A stretch of DNA of 64,000 nucleotides, from positions 19,253-83,252 of the forward strand of contig JBOFSQ010000021.1 of the NCBI GenBank assembly GCA_051651625.1, written 5' to 3'. Source of the stretch: JBOFSQ01 sp051651625 (lineage in GTDB: Bacteria; Planctomycetota; Planctomycetia; Pirellulales; Thermoguttaceae). A program made the translations under genes and the position numbers. The notes below the pieces were generated by a model that did no database searches, had not been told where the DNA came from, and saw only the letters and a program-made list of their open reading frames with translations. Positions 58,772 through 64,000 of this stretch are shown here, one piece after another; the stretch's first letter is position 1, and each line of letters starts with the position of its first letter.

Positions 58772-60415
58772 TCACACCACTGTCGCCAGCATGTGTTCGA
58801 GTAGTTCGCGGAGCGGAGTGTGTGTGATGTCGCGGACGATTTCGTGTGCGAGTGTGCGGTATTTGGCGAGGAGTTCGTGTGTCTGTTGCCACGCGCCGGA
58901 GGCGTGGTAGTGCGCGAGTATTTCGGCGTCGGTCTTGCCAGTGAACGGAAATTGTACGGCGAGCGCACGCAATATCGTCGGACGTTCTTCGGCGGCGTCG
59001 CGGCCACGGCTGCGTTTGTTGGTGTCGTCGGTGTCGAGCCAGTCTTGGAGGTCGTTGTGAATCTGAAACGCGATTCCGAGGTGGCGACAGAATCGCACGA
59101 GCGGTTCGCGGAGTTCGTTCCAAGTCGCGTCGTCTTCTGTGATCGCAACGCCGCTCAATATCGCCGCCTCGAACGCTGGCGAAGTTTTGAGTGCGTAAAT
59201 CTTCAGCGTTTCCAGCGGCGCGAGCGACTCGCCACGATGAATGATGTCTGCACCTTGTCCCTCCGCAAGCCGCGTGTGCGCCGACGAAAGTATCGTCAAA
59301 AGTCTGCCGCGCGTCGCCGCTGCGAACGACGTTTCGGCAATCAAACGATAACCAAGTCCAATCAAATAATCACCGACGTTTATCGCCGTCGCCACGCCAT
59401 ATTTTTTGTGAAGCGTTGGCACGCCATAACGAAACGGGTCGTCGTCTTCGATGTCGTCGTGAACGAGCGACGCCTTGTGAAACACCTCCATCGCCATCGC
59501 TACACGATGTACGTCGTCGCTCCACGTCGCGGAAGAATTGTCATCGTTGCGCCGCGCGAGTGCGTCGAAGACGGCGAGCGTTAGGAACGGTCGATAAAAC
59601 TTCCCGCCGCCGACGAGAAACTTGTGTGCGATCTGTTCGGTCTTTCCGAGAGTGGCGTCGCCGCTGCGCCGCTGCGGCAAAAGCGTTTCGATGTGCGGCG
59701 ACTCAAACAGACTCGCCGCGTGTCGTAACAGCGTCAAACAGCGTGACTGCGCGGGCGACGAATTCTCACTCGCACCTGCGACGAACGGTGTGTCGATGAG
59801 TGCGGTTACGAAGTCGTCGTCGGCGGTTGTTTGTTTGCAAGTTGCGGTGAGGAGCGGCACCGCCATTGCGGGGATTCCGGCGAACGCTAGTTTGTCAAAC
59901 GCCCGTTCGAGCGACTTGAGACATCCCACACCGAGGATCGCGTCGGCCTTGCCGCTGACGATCCACCGCGACACTATCGGCGTCCCTTCGGCGACGAGTA
60001 CGCGATAACCGAGCGACTCCGCCCGCGACTTGAACGCGCCGAGCGAACAGCGTCCGCACTCTTGGCAGAGTAAACCGTCGGCGTTCATCGTTGCGGGACA
60101 TTCGTTTGCGTCGCGGAGACAGTGCGGCAACAGCAAGATGCGGCGCGAGTACGGCACACGCATCACTTCGTTTCGCCAGAGGTGCGAACCGATAGCAACC
60201 ATCGTCCACGCGAGATGTTCGTCGGGCATTGCGAGCGACGCGAGTAGTTCGCGTGCTTCGTGTTCGATTACATCGCGGGTCCACGCTGTTGGCGCGGCGT
60301 TATTCGCACCGTCGCCCGTCACGATTCGCGTCTCGATGGCGACGAGAATCGCATCGCGGTCGCTGCGCTGCGATGGTGTTGCTGCACCAGTTGTCATCTT
60401 CACTTCAACGCTCAC
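58772..60415 (-). CDS. DUF116-polyprenyl synthetase fusion protein
   Basis: A 547-residue two-domain protein. The N-terminal part (about 90-215) is a DUF116 domain with Cys residues in LLPHCLRDANECPATMNADG and GLLCQECGRC, probably a metal or Fe-S site. The C-terminal part (about 245-545) is a trans-isoprenyl diphosphate synthase: first Asp-rich motif SLVHDDIEDDD, second QIHNDLQDWLD. The second Asp motif is DLQDW-like and weaker than DDxxD. It makes linear prenyl diphosphates. GTG 60415 is preferred, with GGAG 5 bases upstream; ATG 60397 is an alternative. Confidence 0.88.
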   Translation of the reverse strand: MSVEVKMTTGAATPSQRSDRDAILVAIETRIVTGDGANNAAPTAWTRDVIEHEARELLASLAMPDEHLAWTMVAIGSHLWRNEVMRVPYSRRILLLPHCLRDANECPATMNADGLLCQECGRCSLGAFKSRAESLGYRVLVAEGTPIVSRWIVSGKADAILGVGCLKSLERAFDKLAFAGIPAMAVPLLTATCKQTTADDDFVTALIDTPFVAGASENSSPAQSRCLTLLRHAASLFESPHIETLLPQRRSGDATLGKTEQIAHKFLVGGGKFYRPFLTLAVFDALARRNDDNSSATWSDDVHRVAMAMEVFHKASLVHDDIEDDDPFRYGVPTLHKKYGVATAINVGDYLIGLGYRLIAETSFAAATRGRLLTILSSAHTRLAEGQGADIIHRGESLAPLETLKIYALKTSPAFEAAILSGVAITEDDATWNELREPLVRFCRHLGIAFQIHNDLQDWLDTDDTNKRSRGRDAAEERPTILRALAVQFPFTGKTDAEILAHYHASGAWQQTHELLAKYRTLAHEIVRDITHTPLRELLEHMLATVV

Positions 60416-60429
60416 ATCGTCTCCAGTTG

Positions 60430-60652
60430 GTTGGCAATTCTTTTTCTCACAGAAAGGCACGAAGGCACAAAGAAAGAATCCCAACCGCTCACGTTTTGTT
60501 TTGTTTTTTTACCACAGAGACACAGAGTTTCATCCTCTCTGTACCCTCTGTGTCTCTGTGGTAAATACTACCGAATATCAGGTTTACGCTGGAACGCAGT
60601 ATCTCCTCTTCGTGCCTTTGTGCCTTCGTGTGAGGCTCCTCAAAAAACTTCG
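60430..60652. repeat. Nested hairpin of the CACGAAGGCACAAAG family
   Basis: Outer arms CTCACAGAAAGGCACGAAGG and CCTTTGTGCCTTCGTGTGAG enclose an inner hairpin ACCACAGAGACACAGAG / CTCTGTGTCTCTGTGGT. The outer right arm GAGGCTCCTC ends at the stop codon of kdsA (60640-60642), overlapping its last bases. Confidence 0.83.
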
Positions 60653-61464
60653 CAGGCTTTCCGTATTGCCACGACGGAAGCGACGAGCGATTCGAGTTCG
60701 TTGAGCGGGACCATGTTTGGGCCGTCGCTCGGCGACTTTGTTGGGTCAGGGTGTGTCTCGATGAAGAGTGCGTCGGTGCCGACGGCGACTGCCGCGCGGG
60801 CCAGCGGCGGAACCATCGCGCGATTCCCGCCCGTACTCGTTCCGAGTCCGCCCGGTTCTTGAACGCTGTGCGTCGCGTCGAAGACGACTGGCACGCCGAG
60901 TTGTCGCATCTCGATGAAACCTTTGAAGTCGTTCACGAGTCGTCCGTAGCCGAAAAACGTCCCGCGTTCGCCGAGTAAAATGTTGTCGCAACCGGACTCT
61001 TCAAGTTTTGTAACGACGTTGCGCATCTCGGCTGGCGACATGAACTGCCCTTTTTTGACGTGAACCGCGCGGCCTGTTTGTGCTGCGGCGACGAGTAGGT
61101 CGGTTTGCCGTGCGAGAAACGCAGGGATTTGAACGAGGTCGCAGACTTCGCCGACCGCCGCCGCTTGATGCGATTCGTGAACGTCGGTCGTTATTGGCAG
61201 ACCGAATTTTTCACGAACTTCCGCGAGCATTGCGAGTCCCGACTCGATCCCCGGCCCGCGTGCAGAAGAAATACTTGAACGGTTTGCTTTGTCGAACGAA
61301 CCTTTGAAGACGACCGAGACCGGATACCGCGCCGCGATATTGCAGAGCGTTTCGGCGATGATGGAATTGTATTCCGCGTCGAGTGCGCACGGCCCCGCGA
61401 TGAGCGTAAGCGGCTGCCTAGTTCCGCAAAGAACGCGACCAATAGAAACAGGATTTTTTCTCAT
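60640..61464 (-). CDS. kdsA: 3-deoxy-8-phosphooctulonate synthase
   Basis: A 274-residue KDO-8-phosphate synthase: condenses phosphoenolpyruvate and arabinose 5-phosphate to make the Kdo precursor of lipopolysaccharide. Motifs: TLIAGPCALD (the Cys of GPC is the metal ligand of the metal-dependent class), FKGSFDKANRSSISSARGPG, ITTDVHESHQAA, KKGQFMSPAEM and FDATHSVQEPGGLG. So it belongs to the metal-dependent branch rather than the E. coli type. No kdsB or other Kdo gene is in the window. The stop codon lies at the edge of a long hairpin repeat. Confidence 0.95.
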   Translation of the reverse strand: MRKNPVSIGRVLCGTRQPLTLIAGPCALDAEYNSIIAETLCNIAARYPVSVVFKGSFDKANRSSISSARGPGIESGLAMLAEVREKFGLPITTDVHESHQAAAVGEVCDLVQIPAFLARQTDLLVAAAQTGRAVHVKKGQFMSPAEMRNVVTKLEESGCDNILLGERGTFFGYGRLVNDFKGFIEMRQLGVPVVFDATHSVQEPGGLGTSTGGNRAMVPPLARAAVAVGTDALFIETHPDPTKSPSDGPNMVPLNELESLVASVVAIRKACEVF

Positions 61465-61791
61465 CCCGCTATTTTATCGCCGTTTTTGCAAAATGCCAGT
61501 CACCTTGCGATGTAGTTAAAATTGGTGGGTGTAGTAAAGTTTACTTGCACACGTCGCATCGAATCCATAGGGCTAAAGGCCCGTTCTATCGCAGCCTAGG
61601 CCATCGGCCTAGGGCGTGTTGATGCCGTCCAAACTCGCACCTGCTGCGGCGCGGACTTTATAGCGGGGCACCTTGCGAATATATCAATCCGTTCTTTTGC
61701 AACAACTCTACTTTCTATGTCTTCACAGCGGTGGACTGGGTTTCTTATACAGAAAAAGGAGGTGGAATAAGCTATAGGGTTGGCAGGGTGG
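61465..61791. repeat. Gene-free region with short hairpins
   Basis: No convincing gene. It holds a GTAGTAAAGTTTACTTGCAC segment (related to 32786), then CATAGGGCTAAAGGCCCG and a perfect small hairpin CCTAGGCC-ATC-GGCCTAGG at 61595-61613. A purine-rich AAAAAGGAGGTGG lies near 61754 on the plus strand, but no ORF follows it. Confidence 0.6.
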
Positions 61792-61905
61792 TTAGCGGGT
61801 GAAAACGGTAGTCGGGGCACCGTGCGGCCCCAACGGAAGACGCCTTCCGCCACGACGACTGGCTCTAGCTCGTTTGTTACGTTCAACTGCGATTAGCGAT
61901 GTCAT
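61792..61905 (-). CDS. Small basic ORF (37 aa)
   Basis: A small ORF with an excellent ribosome binding site: GAGGAGAGAAT directly ahead of the ATG. The product starts MTSLIAVERNKRARASRRGG and ends in GAPTTVFTR. It has 9 Arg/Lys in its first 22 residues, so it could bind nucleic acid. It is the second of two small ORFs downstream of the membrane protein gene at 62108. No family was recognised. A 96-residue overlapping frame (61596-61886) starts with TTG and lacks a ribosome binding site, so it was not preferred. Confidence 0.45.
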   Translation of the reverse strand: MTSLIAVERNKRARASRRGGRRLPLGPHGAPTTVFTR

Positions 61906-61939
61906 ATTCTCTCCTCAATTTTGTTAAAAACGGTCAATT

Positions 61940-62050
61940 TTACGATTCCTTTGGCGTGTATACCTTTTTCGGTGATTTAGGTTTGGACTCCAGCATAGAC
62001 GAATGCTCCGACGTTTGTGGGGACACTAACACTGGGACGGAACGGGACAT
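61940..62050 (-). CDS. Small Ser/Lys/Pro-rich ORF (36 aa)
   Basis: A small ORF whose ATG at 62050 is preceded by TTTTAGGAGAATA, a good ribosome binding site. The product starts MSRSVPVLVSPQTSEHSSML and ends in KKVYTPKES. It lies 57 bp downstream of the membrane protein gene and 34 bp upstream of the 37-residue ORF, all on the minus strand. No family was recognised; coding potential rests on the ribosome binding site and the arrangement only. Confidence 0.4.
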   Translation of the reverse strand: MSRSVPVLVSPQTSEHSSMLESKPKSPKKVYTPKES

Positions 62051-62107
62051 TATTCTCCTAAAATAAAACGACTCATCCCTCCTGTCCACCAAACGTAGGG
62101 CAGGTCA

Positions 62108-62914
62108 CTACATACCTTCACAGTTGATTTCAATACTCTGAATAATTCTTCTCGCAACATCAGCGTCAAACTTTTCTCCATCCTTCACGGAAGAGAAATA
62201 TATGGTTACACTGACGGGGCAAGAAACACACTCGCACAGAAATTGTAAAATTTCTCTTCCGCATGCATACCCGCCTGTTCGTCTTATGAAAAGCAGCATC
62301 CCGTCCCAATTTTTCCCGGAGAATGTTTCAGTGCGTGTCACTTCAGGAAGAACTATCATTGAACGTAGAGAAACAATGTAAGTGTGCCACATAGCTTCTT
62401 TTTGGCTCATCGACCAGTGGAAATCGTCCGCGACTGCTCCACAAGCTTCAAGACGTAACTGAGTCATTGTTTGAAAGTTTTTTCGTGTTGGGTGCATCTG
62501 TGATGTCATTTTCAAAAAATCTTGCATGTCACACGAACTAAAAATAACGGTCATGCGAACATTTTCGCTGTCAGAATCAATACGAATGGGAGCGGATTTA
62601 GTAGCAGCGATTATACAGTCGTTTGTAGTAGCTGTGGTTATAGGCGCCCGGTCAGGAGGCAAACGGAAGCGCAGACACCCCAATGATTGTTCTATCCAGT
62701 CTTCAGGGATGTCAATTTCTGGCATTGGTGTATTTGGGATTTTCACTAATTTTGCTAGATTCGGCCCTAATTTTCGCTCGCTGTATTTCCACAACAAATG
62801 GGGCCAATAATAGTATCCTGTGACTCCCAAAAACAAGAGGATCACAACCGCGACAAAAATGCCACGCAAGCAAACCTTTTTTAGTTTGCTGTTTTCTTTA
62901 TGAACACAAGCCAT
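62108..62914 (-). CDS. Membrane-anchored hypothetical protein, candidate immunity protein
   Basis: A 268-residue protein with one N-terminal membrane helix (GIFVAVVILLFLGVTGYYYW, about 18-37) and an extracytoplasmic domain. The domain has the look of a compact alpha/beta fold with two Cys near CECVSCPVS (about 230). AAAGG lies 9 bases before the ATG. It follows the 3' end of the RHS gene by 115 bp on the same strand; genes in this place often encode immunity proteins or partners of the RHS tail. The AT-rich composition is shared with the RHS tail. Role inferred from position. Confidence 0.62.
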   Translation of the reverse strand: MACVHKENSKLKKVCLRGIFVAVVILLFLGVTGYYYWPHLLWKYSERKLGPNLAKLVKIPNTPMPEIDIPEDWIEQSLGCLRFRLPPDRAPITTATTNDCIIAATKSAPIRIDSDSENVRMTVIFSSCDMQDFLKMTSQMHPTRKNFQTMTQLRLEACGAVADDFHWSMSQKEAMWHTYIVSLRSMIVLPEVTRTETFSGKNWDGMLLFIRRTGGYACGREILQFLCECVSCPVSVTIYFSSVKDGEKFDADVARRIIQSIEINCEGM

Positions 62915-63029
62915 AATGGTATACCTTTCATTTCCAATTTTGGAGTTGGCGTGGTTTTGGAAAAGAATGTAACGTCTGATTATATTCCGACACAGAGATT
63001 ATCAGGCAAAATGTGATAGCAAAGCCAAA

Positions 63030-64000
63030 TCATTTTTCGCACAGTCCATCCACTTGAGCAGACAATTGATTTCGACATTGCGACTCAATGTTGGCCAAGT
63101 CACTTGCGTCTTTAATGTCTCCTAACGCCAAACCACCTTCCGTATTTGGTGTTGATGTCTTTGATAAATCACAAGTTGCCCATTTTTTTTCTGCAAGCTG
63201 CCAGTTGGGATTCTCCTCAATGCCAGTAAACCTTTGTGCCAATGTGCGACATTTGCATTCTATACATTTGTATTCGATAAATACTTCAAAAAGGTATGTG
63301 TCCATCATTTGTTTTTTAAGCTTCATAAGTAATGCGGCTACCGAAGCACTAGTTGGGACATAATCTTCACTCGTAAGTATATCAGCCAGAGTCAATCTTG
63401 GCTCGGTAACTCCATAAGCAGTCGCAAATGCTGCCAAAAATATCGAGATATTAAACGCATTATCGAAATCTCCTGGGGAGGTACCCATGAGTGCAAATGT
63501 TGTTCTAGCGTCTCGTTCGCCATTGGAATATATGACAGAAGTGCTTCCCCAACGATTTCCAATGTCGTTTTTGTCACTGCACTTACGTATCAATCCGGAT
63601 GAGTCATTGTATCTTATAGGGTTGGAGATTACATATCTAAACAAATTATTATCACGTCCCCTAAACCCAATTGGGTCTTCACTCGCCCACTTTCCCACGC
63701 TCGCGTCGTACCAGCGATTGATATTCCACTGCAAGCCGGTTGTCGTGTCGGTTAGTTTGCCAGTGTAAGCCAGAATTGTTTCGGCAGATTCCAGTTTTGT
63801 CAACAACTTTCCGAAAGCGTTGTACTCCAGATGCGCAGCGACAGAGCCGTCGTTCTTGACAACATCGCGCACGGTGTTGAGGTGGTCGCCTAGTGCCCAG
63901 TTGGCGTTGTCGCACAACAGTTCGTCTTGCTTCGCACCCCAGAAATAACGGTGCGTTAAGTCGTTTGCGGTGAGTTGAGTTTTCGTGCCGTCAAACTGCA
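63030..64000 (-). CDS. RHS-repeat protein, 3' end (core end plus variable tail)
   Basis: The frame is open to the window edge, so only the last 323 residues are seen. YFWGAKQDELLCDNANWALG with DHLNTVRDVV is the end of the RHS repeat/core region, and TGLQWNINRWYDASVGKWAS followed by EDPIGFRGRDNNLFRYV is the RHS core hallmark (NxxRYYDPxxGRFxxxDPIG, N-x-Y-Y-V-x-N). After NDSSGL a unique tail of about 190 residues begins, with CIECKCRTLAQRF. RHS proteins export such tails, often as toxins; here no known toxin motif was found. The start lies outside the window. Confidence 0.9.
   Translation of the reverse strand, partial: QFDGTKTQLTANDLTHRYFWGAKQDELLCDNANWALGDHLNTVRDVVKNDGSVAAHLEYNAFGKLLTKLESAETILAYTGKLTDTTTGLQWNINRWYDASVGKWASEDPIGFRGRDNNLFRYVISNPIRYNDSSGLIRKCSDKNDIGNRWGSTSVIYSNGERDARTTFALMGTSPGDFDNAFNISIFLAAFATAYGVTEPRLTLADILTSEDYVPTSASVAALLMKLKKQMMDTYLFEVFIEYKCIECKCRTLAQRFTGIEENPNWQLAEKKWATCDLSKTSTPNTEGGLALGDIKDASDLANIESQCRNQLSAQVDGLCEK

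Noticed and set aside
61596..61886. 96-residue minus-strand ORF behind kdsA
   Set aside because: Starts with TTG, lacks a ribosome binding site and overlaps the ATG/SD-led 37-residue ORF in another frame; composition looks random.

Overview
The window looks like a chromosomal stretch of a member of the Planctomycetota. Evidence: Tat-exported DUF1501 protein, DUF1080 (3-keto-disaccharide hydrolase) protein, DUF1207 protein, FHA-GAF-SpoIIE phosphatase, Hanks-type Ser/Thr kinase, Tat-signal sugar isomerase, a DUF116-polyprenyl synthetase fusion, several secreted proteins of planctomycete type, and an unusually heavy load of small palindromic interspersed repeats. kdsA and fabI point to a cell with an outer membrane. 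The genus cannot be told. No rRNA, tRNA or CRISPR array was seen.

Layout. 1-2.2 kb, minus strand: rpsB, tsf and an incomplete gene that leaves the window. 2.4-6.6 kb, plus strand: a conserved hypothetical gene, a secreted protein, an overlapping pair of unknown genes, then rpmA-obg without rplU. 6.8-18.5 kb, minus strand: a membrane protein, DUF1501, mazG overlapping an HD phosphohydrolase, DUF1080, a type II restriction-modification pair, an FHA/SpoIIE phosphatase, a small membrane protein and topA with a histone-like tail. 18.9-26.2 kb: a secreted protein, then an RND pump and its adaptor. 26.4-35.4 kb, mainly plus: DUF1207, a divergent MurE-like ligase, larC, a degenerate AAA ATPase, a soluble histidine kinase, rtcB, a coiled-coil membrane protein. 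35.5-44.4 kb: esterases, an AT-rich DUF3990 toxin-like pair, scpB-exbB-glycosyltransferase, ruvA, a protein ending in an MCP-like tip. 44.4-51.3 kb: Ser/Thr kinase-nadD, TIM-barrel isomerase, UroD-family protein, a secreted protein, a membrane glycosyltransferase. 51.3-64 kb, minus: GTPase, HEAT-like secreted protein, an hsdR relic with rhuM, fabI, paaK, an MNT/HEPN toxin-antitoxin pair, the DUF116-prenyl synthase, kdsA, two small ORFs, a membrane protein and the 3' end of an RHS gene.

The strongest unexplained signal is a repeat family of about 145 bp, with ten complete or partial copies. Its ends read TAGACCTGTTCGG and CCGAACAGGTCTA around a nested palindrome. In five genes the terminal TAG of the repeat is the stop codon, as expected if a TA-targeting MITE-like element inserts into stop codons and rebuilds them. 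Other repeat families also abut or form gene ends. Further candidates for new biology are the DUF3990 pair (36654-37717), the RHS tail with its neighbouring membrane protein and two small SD-led ORFs (61792-64000), the isolated MCP tip (41253-42140), the ATPase with altered catalytic motifs (30674-31912) and the MurE-like ligase lacking DNPR (27732-29285).
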